DNA from: Pseudomonadales bacterium
GTDB lineage: Bacteria > Pseudomonadota > Gammaproteobacteria > Pseudomonadales > Pseudohongiellaceae
Assembly: GCA_022763285.1 (NCBI GenBank)
Contig: JALEHB010000042.1
Coordinates: 1-38,830 of the forward strand
Length of the DNA: 38,830 nt
Direction: 5' to 3'
Positions 1 through 6,571 of the stretch are shown piece by piece; within the stretch, counting starts at the first letter, position 1, and the number at the start of each line of letters is the position of its first letter. The notes below the pieces were generated by a model. That model saw only the letters and a program-made list of their open reading frames with translations, made no database searches and was not told where the DNA came from. The position numbers were made by a program, and so were the translations under genes.

Positions 1-140
1 CCAACGCTGTGATCGGGAAATATCTGGTAGCCAAATCCGTCAGGGCCCCGATGGTGCTGAATCGCAGCCATGTTTACCAGGGTCTGGGGGTCAATTTGAG
101 CTTGAGTCTGGGCATTAAATATGCCGGCAATACCACACAT
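1..140 (-). CDS. Asparagine-synthase-type class II glutamine amidotransferase, N-terminal fragment (cut by window edge)
   Basis: Absent from the ORF track because it is cut by the window edge. Read from the ATG at 140 on the minus strand, it begins MCGIAGIF, the hallmark of class II (Ntn) glutamine amidotransferases, in which Cys2 becomes the nucleophile that releases ammonia from glutamine. About 26 residues later comes HHRGPDGFG, the conserved RGPD block of asparagine synthetases. Only 46 codons are visible, so the C-terminal ATP-dependent synthetase domain that sets the substrate cannot be seen. Asparagine synthase B, an exosortase-associated amidotransferase and a beta-lactam-synthetase-like enzyme all remain possible. 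It starts 58 nt after the carbamoyltransferase stop on the same strand, with no terminator between, so it may be the last visible gene of that operon. The ribosome site is weak (GAGA about 10 nt upstream). Confidence 0.8.
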   Translation of the reverse strand, partial: MCGIAGIFNAQTQAQIDPQTLVNMAAIQHHRGPDGFGYQIFPDHSV

Positions 141-198
141 AAATTATTTTCTCGATTTGGTTCAGGCGAATGAAAGGTTAATACGTTGCTTGCAGATG

Positions 199-1263
199 TC
201 AGACAACATCCAGTACGCGGCCCTTGCGGTGCACCAGGCAAGTGAGCAGGGCCATTCGAACAAACACGGCTCCACGGGCCTGGGAGAAATACCAGTTAAA
301 GCCGGTTTGATCGAGTTCATGGGAGAGTTCCTCGCCACGGGCGAGGGGGTGCAGGACGATCGCCCCTTTCTTGAAGGGCGTCTCCGGAGTCAGGGTGAAA
401 TCCTTGCCAAAAGTCTGGAAGTCATCACCGGTCCAGGCGATGGCATTGATATAGACAACATCCAGTTCGGGCACCAGTTCCTTGAAGCGAGTGCCACCTT
501 CGATGATATTCAGGCCGCGATCGATAAACTCCTGTAGTACCTGTTTGTCACAGGCGTCGTTCTCATCATTGAAAAGATAGACCTCGGCAAAGGCGTGCTT
601 GAAGGTGGAAAAAATCTTCAGCAAGCTACGCACTGTGCGCATTTTGTCAGGTACGCCTATGATACCCACCTTGATGCGTTTTTCCGGCTCCAGGTCCTTG
701 TTGATCAGCTCCGGCCGCCATTTGAAAATCGTGTAGATGTCGGCCATGGCCTGGGTCGGATGTTCGTCCAGACCGTTACCGGCATTGATGATGGGTATGC
801 GTAGCGAACTGCGCATCTCATTGAGAGATTCGATACGGGTATCGCGCAATACGACGCAGTCGGCGTAGTTGTTGAACATCTCGCCCACATCGGACAGGGA
901 CTCACCCTTGGCGATCCCGGTGGTGGAGCGGTCGGTGATCGACATGATGTCGCCACCCAGTCGGTGCCAGGCACTCTCAAAAGAGAGGCGGGTACGGGTG
1001 CTGGGTTCGTAGAAGGCGCTGATCAGGATTTTTCCCTGCAGCGGTGTGCTGAATCGGTCCGGGTTAGCCTCATACTTGGCAGCCAGACGAAACAGTTGCA
1101 GGAGGGTCTCGGGACTGAATTGATCAGCACTGAGAATATGTTGTTGCTCCAGAGGTAGCAGATGGTCGCCGTCCTCAAGGATGGTGCGCAACAGTTGCTT
1201 GGGATGTGCATCACCTTGCACGTCCGGCTTTTCACGAGTAAGTATGTGGGCTTTTTCGTCCAC
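199..1263 (-). CDS. PyrB-like carbamoyltransferase of uncertain amino substrate
   Basis: ATCase/OTCase-superfamily enzyme of 354 aa, transferring a carbamoyl group between carbamoyl phosphate and an amine. Visible carbamoyl-phosphate motifs are STRTR (88-92), a KGE lysine (119), HPTQ (168-171) and RTV (209-211). HPLAR (305-309) and WYFSQARG (324-331) make it more like aspartate than ornithine transcarbamylase. The segment corresponding to E. coli MTRVQ, which contacts aspartate through Arg229 and Gln231, reads INAIA, and HPLPR reads HPLAR, so aspartate may not be the substrate. It has about 45 extra N-terminal residues compared with E. coli PyrB. I chose the GTG at 1263 because AAGGAG lies 9 nt upstream; the 410-residue track ORF would run through the small membrane gene. 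No pyrI or pyrC-like gene adjoins it. It lies 17 nt after that small gene and before an amidotransferase gene. Confidence 0.85.
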   Translation of the reverse strand: MDEKAHILTREKPDVQGDAHPKQLLRTILEDGDHLLPLEQQHILSADQFSPETLLQLFRLAAKYEANPDRFSTPLQGKILISAFYEPSTRTRLSFESAWHRLGGDIMSITDRSTTGIAKGESLSDVGEMFNNYADCVVLRDTRIESLNEMRSSLRIPIINAGNGLDEHPTQAMADIYTIFKWRPELINKDLEPEKRIKVGIIGVPDKMRTVRSLLKIFSTFKHAFAEVYLFNDENDACDKQVLQEFIDRGLNIIEGGTRFKELVPELDVVYINAIAWTGDDFQTFGKDFTLTPETPFKKGAIVLHPLARGEELSHELDQTGFNWYFSQARGAVFVRMALLTCLVHRKGRVLDVV

Positions 1264-1280
1264 GTCTGAAGTCTCCTTGC

Positions 1281-1400
1281 TTACCACAGTTTTCCGTTTT
1301 TCCAGTCCCGATAGACCAGTGCGATCAGTATCAGCGGAGTAGCGCTGGCAAAGACCAATGCAATAGTTACCAGAATCGTCAGAGCGTTGAGTGAAATCAT
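1281..1400 (-). CDS. 39-residue single-span membrane peptide, probable symporter accessory subunit
   Basis: This gene is too short for the ORF track. Its ATG at 1400 overlaps the TGA of the symporter in an ATGA arrangement, which usually means translational coupling. The peptide starts MISLNALTILV, has one hydrophobic segment at about residues 5-29, and ends with the charged, aromatic tail YRDWKNGKLW. Several secondary transporters (SSS, NSS and PanF-type families) are known to have very small one-span partners encoded directly beside them, and the length, topology and coupling here fit that pattern. I cannot assign it to a named family. An amphipathic leader peptide with no role in transport is the main alternative. 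The carbamoyltransferase GTG follows 17 nt after its TAA. Confidence 0.7.
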   Translation of the reverse strand: MISLNALTILVTIALVFASATPLILIALVYRDWKNGKLW

Positions 1401-2824
1401 GACAGGCTTTCCCCTTTGGCCAGGGATTCAAAATTGAACTTGCTGTTGTCCAGACGGCTCACCACCACCAGGACAATGAGCGATACCGCCGCCGATGCCA
1501 CGGCGGCAACGTAGTAGCCAATCTGGAAGTAGGCCAACAGGCCCAGTCCGGTGCCGGCCAGCATGGCCAGTGTCGCTGCCAGGCCCGTAGCCCAGCGAAA
1601 ATACAGACCGAAGACGATAGGCCAGATAGCGCTGGCCACAAAGGCACCGGTGAAATACAGCAGTGAGGCCAGGGTCGTGATTCTCGGGACACAGAGAATC
1701 CAGGTCATCAGGCCGAGGCCAACAATAATATAGCGACCGGCCCGGAAACACTGCTCGTCGCTTGCTCCGGGATTGATATGGCCCCGATAAATATCCTGGG
1801 TGATCAGGTCGGCAGTGGCGGCCAGCAGCGAATCGAGGCTGGAAGCCAGGGCCGAGAACACGACGATAAAAACCACGATGGCACCGGTGGTCCCCAGTAT
1901 GCGACCCGCCACCAATGGGCCAACCATATCCGAAGAGGGCACGATGATTCCCAGAGATGGAGCGGCCAGAGCCACAAAGCCAGCGACGATGGGAATGGGA
2001 ATCCAGAACAGACCGGCAATGAAATAGGCGCGGGCACCGGTATCGGCGCGAAAGGCAAAGGCGCGTGACCACCAGACATTGGAGTGAAATATTTCACCGA
2101 CGCCGAACAGCAGATTGTTGAACAGGAACATGATGGCAGCGGGAAACAGCAGGTCCAGCAGCATGGGGCGCTCGGTCTGCAGGTCCGTGTGCATGCGCTC
2201 GAAACCGACATTACTGATGACCAGATAGGCAATGATAATGACACCGGTAATGATGATAATGGTCTGCACAAAATCCGTGGCAATAACGGCCCGAAGTCCG
2301 CCCAGCAGGGTATAGGAAACACAGACTGCCAGAATGAAAGTCATGCCCACATGGTAGGGCACACCACTCAGGGCATTAACCAGAATGCCACCTGCCATTC
2401 CCAGGCTGATGAGCCAACCGAAGGCGTAGAACAGGGAGATCACCAGAAAAACCCGCCAGGCAAGAACGCCATAGCGTTCGCGAATAAAATCGCCGGAGGT
2501 AAAACCGTGGGGCAGCAAATACTTGATGCGTTTGGCCAGGGGCGCGAACAACAGCAGGCCAACGGCGCCAAGGGAATAACCCACCATTCCCCAAACGCCC
2601 AGCTCATAAGTGACCTGAGGGGCGGTCATGGTGGTATTGGAGGTCACCCAGGTGGCCATGGCGGTGGCAGCAGCAAAGGCCATACCGACATTGCGTCCCG
2701 CCAGCATATAGTCATCCAGGGTTTCATTCTTGCGACCGAGAAAATAGCCAAAGGCGATCCACAGCAATCCAAAGATGACCAGAATTATCAGCGCAACAGT
2801 GGGAGACAGGGCGTTAAATTGCAT
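1397..2824 (-). CDS. Sodium:solute symporter (SSS family)
   Basis: Inner-membrane Na+-coupled importer of 475 aa with about 12-13 hydrophobic segments, normal for the SSS family. The first helix is followed by GYFLGRKNETLDDYMLAGR (about 26-44), the typical cytoplasmic loop of SSS proteins. A helix containing ATWVTSNT follows, then a block ending in the stretch before FIRERYG that by eye aligns best with urea (DUR3-type) symporters; this resemblance is weak. LASSLDSLLAATADLITQDIY (from about 327) is the conserved SSS region that contributes to the sodium site. The substrate is unknown; a small polar metabolite such as a ureide would suit the neighbouring carbamoyltransferase, but that is inference. 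The gene begins 3 nt after the preceding gene and overlaps the next by 4 nt, so coordinated expression is very likely. Confidence 0.88.
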   Translation of the reverse strand: MQFNALSPTVALIILVIFGLLWIAFGYFLGRKNETLDDYMLAGRNVGMAFAAATAMATWVTSNTTMTAPQVTYELGVWGMVGYSLGAVGLLLFAPLAKRIKYLLPHGFTSGDFIRERYGVLAWRVFLVISLFYAFGWLISLGMAGGILVNALSGVPYHVGMTFILAVCVSYTLLGGLRAVIATDFVQTIIIITGVIIIAYLVISNVGFERMHTDLQTERPMLLDLLFPAAIMFLFNNLLFGVGEIFHSNVWWSRAFAFRADTGARAYFIAGLFWIPIPIVAGFVALAAPSLGIIVPSSDMVGPLVAGRILGTTGAIVVFIVVFSALASSLDSLLAATADLITQDIYRGHINPGASDEQCFRAGRYIIVGLGLMTWILCVPRITTLASLLYFTGAFVASAIWPIVFGLYFRWATGLAATLAMLAGTGLGLLAYFQIGYYVAAVASAAVSLIVLVVVSRLDNSKFNFESLAKGESLS

Positions 2825-2827
2825 GGC

Positions 2828-3280
2828 CTAGATTCCTGCCTGTCGGTTTCCGTGGAGAATGGTGGCTATGAGTAGGCTGAACAGGCTCAGTCCGAGCAGG
2901 AAAAAGCCTCCGGCCCGGGCCATACTGTGGTGCTGAACGGTAACAGCGACGGTATTGCTGACGATCTGATTGCCATCCAGCAAGCGAAAATGATATCGGC
3001 CATCGGCGAGTCCGGAGATAGTGGCGGCGCCACTGCCAGCTACTTCCCGAGCGATGATGGAATCGAATTGGTTTGAATCGGCTTGTTGCAGGGTCAGGCT
3101 GCTGTCTTCGTCCTGAACATTCCAGTTCAATACGAAGTAGCCTTCATTGGACAGCTCGGTGCTGGCGCTGAGTGAGCTGTTTTCGGCTGCCCACAGGCAG
3201 GTATTGGTTGCCAACAACAGCAACCAGGCCAGGCGCCGAATTTTTACTGCTCTTAGCGAAGAGCGAATAAATCCTCCCAT
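2828..3280 (-). CDS. Exported, membrane-anchored protein with a fibronectin-III-like domain (unknown function)
   Basis: Protein of 150 aa. A basic N-terminus and hydrophobic stretch (LAWLLLLATNTCLWAAE, about 18-34) look like a signal sequence. Residues 35-115 are predicted beta-rich: STELSNEGYFVLNW, then a middle strand region, then GLADGRYHFRLLDG, the tyrosine-corner pattern of fibronectin-III-like folds. A second hydrophobic segment, GGFFLLGLSLFSLLIATIL (124-142), followed by HGNRQAGI would anchor it in the inner membrane, placing the beta domain in the periplasm. It is the first gene of the run, 3 nt ahead of the symporter, suggesting a substrate-capturing or regulatory partner. I do not recognise a specific family. 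The start is uncertain: the ATG at 3280 has no good ribosome site. Confidence 0.72.
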   Translation of the reverse strand: MGGFIRSSLRAVKIRRLAWLLLLATNTCLWAAENSSLSASTELSNEGYFVLNWNVQDEDSSLTLQQADSNQFDSIIAREVAGSGAATISGLADGRYHFRLLDGNQIVSNTVAVTVQHHSMARAGGFFLLGLSLFSLLIATILHGNRQAGI

Positions 3281-3325
3281 ATCCGCCCAGTCTGCTGGAA
3301 TCGCTGGATTCCTGGCGTGCTTGTA

Positions 3326-3337
3326 ACAACCGGTTGT
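3326..3337. promoter_or_regulatory. 12-bp perfect palindrome, possible operator
   Basis: ACAACCGGTTGT is a perfect inverted repeat lying 46 bp upstream of the first gene of the symporter operon. Its position would suit a dimeric repressor of that operon. No regulator gene is adjacent, and a 12-bp palindrome can occur by chance. Confidence 0.3.
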
Positions 3338-3405
3338 ACGGACTTTGTTAAAGCTGATGAATAATACTTGAGATTAATGCAAATGTCCACCGGAGCGGCG
3401 TCTTC

Positions 3406-3420
3406 ATATTTCTGAAATAT
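3406..3420. promoter_or_regulatory. AT-rich palindrome ATATTTCTGAAATAT
   Basis: This is a 7-1-7 perfect inverted repeat in the middle of the divergent intergenic region. It could be a regulator site serving either direction, or simply AT-rich promoter DNA. No protein can be assigned. Confidence 0.25.
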
Positions 3421-3673
3421 TTCCTAGCTCACGGAAAATTAACGAGTTTTTAAATGGTCTACCTGGCGCTATGTGCAGTCGCCAGTCATCCTCCGGAGTG
3501 CCGTCCGGCACAGCGGGCAGACCCCAAAAGTCCCGTTGCAGGTCCGGGCCGGTATTCTGGAAGCTTTGGCGCCGGGACGATCGGTATCAATCTTTGTATC
3601 TTCGGCGTTCTATCCCTTGCCTGACACGCTACACTGGTCCTTAATTTCCTGATCAAGACTCGTGAGGTTAACA

Positions 3674-5110
3674 ATGGATGTTCTTAATGTAGAAGTAGCC
3701 ATAATCGGCGCTGGAACCGCGGGCATGTCAGCCTATCGCGCTGCCAGGCAGCATACCGACAGCATCGTGGTGATTGAATCCGGCAGTTATGGCACCACCT
3801 GCGCCCGGGTGGGCTGTATGCCCAGCAAACTGCTGATTGCAGCGGCCGAGGTGAATCATCAGCTGGAGCAGGCGGGCAAATTCGGCATTGAGGTGTCGGG
3901 CTCCCGGGTAGATGGTGAGCGGGTTATGCAGCGGGTGCGCTCGGAGCGGGATCGTTTCGTCGGATTTGTGGAGGAGGCGGTGGAAAACTGGCCCGCTGAG
4001 CACAAATTACTGGGGGAAGCTGTCTTTACCGGCCCTTCTACCCTGCAGGTAGGTGATCATACCGAGGTCAGGGCAGAGCGGATTGTGATCGCGGCTGGTT
4101 CAAGACCGGCGGTGCCACCACCCTGGTATGAGCTGGGGGACCGATTGTTGGTTAACGATGATGTCTTTTCCTGGCAGACCCTGCCAAAGAGCATTGCTGT
4201 GGTGGGCACCGGCGTCATCGGCATGGAATTATCCCAGGCCCTGGCGCGTTTGGGGGTAAAGACCCATCTGTTGGGTATGGGCAACCAGTTTGGCCCGCTC
4301 AGCGATCCGATGGTCAATGCCCAGGTGGGGCGTGCCCTGGCAGCCGAGATGAGTTTGTCTGCCGATGCCATGGTGGAGGCGGTGAAGCGTACGGACAACG
4401 GCGTGGAAGTGACTTACTCCGAAAATGGCCAGCAGAACAGCATTGAAGTGGATTATCTGCTGGCGGCAACCGGCCGCCGGTCCAATATTGATCGCTTGCA
4501 ACTGGACAAGACGGGGCTGGAGATCGATGCCTTCGGTATTCCGGATTTCAATCTGGCCACCGGGCAGGTGGCCGACAGCAGCATCTTCATTGCCGGGGAT
4601 GTCAGTAATGCCCACCCACTTCTGCACGAGGCCGCCGATGATGGACGCATTGCCGGTGACAATGCCGGCCGCTTTCCGGAGTTGCGGGTCAGGCCGCGTC
4701 GAGCGCCTTTGTCCATCGTCTTTACCGACCCACAGATCATGATGACCGGTGCCACCTACCATGATCTGGCCGCCGGCGGTGCTGCCTTTGCGGTAGGGCA
4801 GGTGAGCTTCGAGGGTCAGGGCCGCAGTCGGGTAATTGGCAAGAACAAAGGTATTCTGCGTGTCTATGGCGAGCAGGGCTCGGGCAGGTTCCTGGGCGCC
4901 GAGATGTTCGGCCCGGCGGCTGAGCATATTGGTCATTTGCTGGCCTGGAGTGTGCAGCACAACCTGACGGTTCAGCAGATGCTGGATAGCCCTTTCTATC
5001 ACCCGGTGATCGAAGAAGGGGTGAGAACAGCACTGCGGGCTTTGCAGGCTGAACTGAAAATGGGGCCGGTACCGGTGGAGCGCTGCCTGGATTGCGGGCC
5101 CGGCGCCTGA
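3674..5110 (+). CDS. Dihydrolipoyl dehydrogenase-type pyridine nucleotide-disulfide oxidoreductase
   Basis: FAD-dependent disulfide oxidoreductase of 478 aa, the usual length for lipoamide dehydrogenases. The FAD motif GAGTAGM is at about 12-18. The redox-active pair is in CARVGCMPSK (Cys43 and Cys48; most E3 proteins have CLNVGCIPSK). A second dinucleotide motif, GTGVIGME, lies near 178-185 for NAD(H), and FYHPVIEEG near 440-448 supplies the C-terminal His-Glu active-site pair from the partner subunit. Lpd enzymes reoxidise dihydrolipoyl groups of 2-oxoacid dehydrogenase or glycine-cleavage complexes. No E1, E2 or gcv genes are nearby, so it may be an accessory Lpd or a related thiol reductase. 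I chose ATG 3674 over the track's upstream GTG because GTGAGG sits 6 nt before it. It is convergent with the AraC gene. Confidence 0.85.
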   Translation: MDVLNVEVAIIGAGTAGMSAYRAARQHTDSIVVIESGSYGTTCARVGCMPSKLLIAAAEVNHQLEQAGKFGIEVSGSRVDGERVMQRVRSERDRFVGFVEEAVENWPAEHKLLGEAVFTGPSTLQVGDHTEVRAERIVIAAGSRPAVPPPWYELGDRLLVNDDVFSWQTLPKSIAVVGTGVIGMELSQALARLGVKTHLLGMGNQFGPLSDPMVNAQVGRALAAEMSLSADAMVEAVKRTDNGVEVTYSENGQQNSIEVDYLLAATGRRSNIDRLQLDKTGLEIDAFGIPDFNLATGQVADSSIFIAGDVSNAHPLLHEAADDGRIAGDNAGRFPELRVRPRRAPLSIVFTDPQIMMTGATYHDLAAGGAAFAVGQVSFEGQGRSRVIGKNKGILRVYGEQGSGRFLGAEMFGPAAEHIGHLLAWSVQHNLTVQQMLDSPFYHPVIEEGVRTALRALQAELKMGPVPVERCLDCGPGA

Positions 5111-5124
5111 GGTCTGTCCCGGGA

Positions 5125-5967
5125 CTACTGCAGTTCCCCGCGACGGCTGTTATCCAGCCATTGGCGGGGCGACTGCCCGGTTTTTTTGCGGAAAGCCCGG
5201 GCCAGAGCCGAAGCGTTTTCATAACCCACTTCATTGGCGATGACGCCGACTGATTTGCCTCTCTTGAGAAGATTCTGGGTCAGGGCGACACGCCATTCCA
5301 GAATATAGTCGCCGGCGGTCTGCCCCATTTGCTCACGAAAAAGCTCGGCAAATTTAGAGCGTGACATGGCACTTAATGCCGCCAGGGCTTCCAGGGTCCA
5401 ATTCTTTTCCGGTGCTGCGTTAATGGCCATGATGGCAGGAGAGAGTCGGGGGTTGGCCAGTCCGGCCAGCATTCCCTTGTGCATGAGATCATGATCCACC
5501 ACATAGCGCAGCAGCTGAATAATAAAAACTTCGGTGAGTCGATCCATCATCGCCTGACGACCATCCTGCTCCTGAAAGGCCTCGGCAAACAATAATTCAG
5601 TGGCAGCCTTCAAGGAGGGTGCCTCGGCAAGTCGCACCACAATCAGTCCCGGTAGGGCATTGGCCAGAGGATTCTGCGGGCCGGTGCCGTAGCGCACCGA
5701 GGCGCAGACGATCTGGGCATTGTCCCTGCGGTCAGCCTTCAGGCGATGATGGGCCGGGCGGGGAAAGAACAGTACCGCCGGTTCAGCGATTTCCTGTTTG
5801 TTGCCCTGATGATCGAAGACCACCATGCGACCCTGCTGCAACAGATGCAGATGCCCTTCATGGATGCCATCGTCCGAAAAAGCCGACAGGCCGCAAAGAT
5901 TGCCGGTGTAAAACACACCGGCCGAGATGGAAAAATGTTTCAGTACTTCCGAAAGCTTGTCCAACAA
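5125..5967 (-). CDS. AraC-family transcriptional regulator with N-terminal cupin-type sensing domain
   Basis: About 280 aa. Residues 1-165 resemble the cupin-type ligand domain of AraC regulators that open with a D-x-LS-x-VL sequence (here LDKLSEVLKHF). The C-terminal 100 residues contain two helix-turn-helix units: ALAALSAMSRSKFAELF, and VGVIANEVGYENASALARAF followed by the diagnostic KKTGQSPRQW. It should bind DNA and control transcription in response to an unknown ligand. Only TTG start codons are available (5967 or 5964; the second gives MDKLSEVL, which matches relatives better) and no clear ribosome site is visible, so translation probably depends on the terB-like gene ending 14 nt upstream. 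Targets may include itself, the neighbouring flavoprotein gene or the CoA-transferase. Confidence 0.85.
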   Translation of the reverse strand: MLDKLSEVLKHFSISAGVFYTGNLCGLSAFSDDGIHEGHLHLLQQGRMVVFDHQGNKQEIAEPAVLFFPRPAHHRLKADRRDNAQIVCASVRYGTGPQNPLANALPGLIVVRLAEAPSLKAATELLFAEAFQEQDGRQAMMDRLTEVFIIQLLRYVVDHDLMHKGMLAGLANPRLSPAIMAINAAPEKNWTLEALAALSAMSRSKFAELFREQMGQTAGDYILEWRVALTQNLLKRGKSVGVIANEVGYENASALARAFRKKTGQSPRQWLDNSRRGELQ

Positions 5968-5981
5968 TGGAACCGGACAGT

Positions 5982-6419
5982 CTAGCTGGAACTTACAAGC
6001 AGTCCGGCGATCTCCGAGGGAGTGGCGCGCAGGGAAGTGGCTACCCGGTCAAAGAAGTCTGTCTCGGTGTAGCGGATTTCGGAATCGCTGCGAATGACGC
6101 CTGCCAGGGCGCTGAGGATGGCTACCCGCTCTGCATCAGTGAGCTTGCGGGTTGCATTGGTCAGATAGCGTTCCAGAGGCTGGGATTCGAAGACTGCAGA
6201 GGAGGCTGCAGTGAGAATATCGGCGTCGCTGAACTCCTCCCCTGTCTGTTCCTTGAGCACATTCCTGACCTGGGTCACTTCCACAGACTCTACATTGGAG
6301 TCTGCTCTGGTGGCCCGGGCCAACACCATCAACATGACTTCCTTGAATAATTCCTGCTTGTGTTTGGCGCTGCCACTGCTCACCAGTTCACGGATGGCGT
6401 CAAAATTAATCAGGCTCAT
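5982..6419 (-). CDS. TerB-like helical protein
   Basis: Protein of 145 aa, predicted all alpha-helical. The pattern of acidic, helix-rich segments (LMVLARATRADSNVESVEV, then ILSALAGVIRSDSEI, then EIAGLL) resembles the TerB / DjlA N-terminal fold, in which paired acidic sites near D-(S/G)-x-(V/I)-x-x-x-E may bind metal. TerB-type proteins are linked to tellurite or stress responses, but many are uncharacterised, and no other ter genes are present. There is no signal peptide. The start at 6419 is supported by AAGGA about 9 nt upstream. It is followed after 14 nt by the AraC regulator, forming a likely two-gene operon. Confidence 0.72.
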   Translation of the reverse strand: MSLINFDAIRELVSSGSAKHKQELFKEVMLMVLARATRADSNVESVEVTQVRNVLKEQTGEEFSDADILTAASSAVFESQPLERYLTNATRKLTDAERVAILSALAGVIRSDSEIRYTETDFFDRVATSLRATPSEIAGLLVSSS

Positions 6420-6512
6420 GCTGTTTGTTCCTTTTTATAATCTGATTGAGTTAAGAGTGCTTGATGCCATCTCTGTGATGGACCTTGGCGGCCAGAGACC
6501 GCAGCAGTACTG

Positions 6513-6518
6513 ATTATA
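6513..6518 (-). promoter_or_regulatory. TATAAT -10 element for the terB-araC pair
   Basis: On the minus strand a perfect TATAAT lies about 95 bp upstream of the TerB-like start. No good -35 hexamer is present at 16-18 bp, so it may rely on an activator. This is consistent with regulation by the AraC protein encoded in the same operon, but that link is inferred. Confidence 0.4.
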
Positions 6519-6571
6519 CACAGCTCAGGCGCTTCGGCACTGTTAGTTTTTCGAAGGCGTAAAAGCTGCCC

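Larger units (their letters stand above)
3281..3673. other. 393-bp divergent intergenic region
   Basis: This gap separates the minus-strand symporter operon from the plus-strand flavoprotein gene. No RNA gene or credible ORF was seen. It holds two palindromes (3326-3337 and 3406-3420) that could be operators, and an AT-rich stretch around 3340-3450. A TACACT hexamer near 3630 could be a -10 element for the plus-strand gene but has no convincing -35 partner. Confidence 0.6.

Noticed and set aside
1264-1431. N-terminal 56 residues of the 410-residue carbamoyltransferase ORF in the track
   Set aside because: They run antiparallel to no signal of their own, overlap the ATGA-coupled small gene in another frame, and a well-placed AAGGAG-GTG start lies downstream at 1263.
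2084-2875. 263-residue plus-strand ORF
   Set aside because: It is antisense to the symporter, rich in Gln, His and Gly as expected for the reverse complement of a hydrophobic protein gene.
4229-5002. 257-residue minus-strand ORF
   Set aside because: It is a shadow of the lipoyl-dehydrogenase gene, with no motif and no ribosome site.
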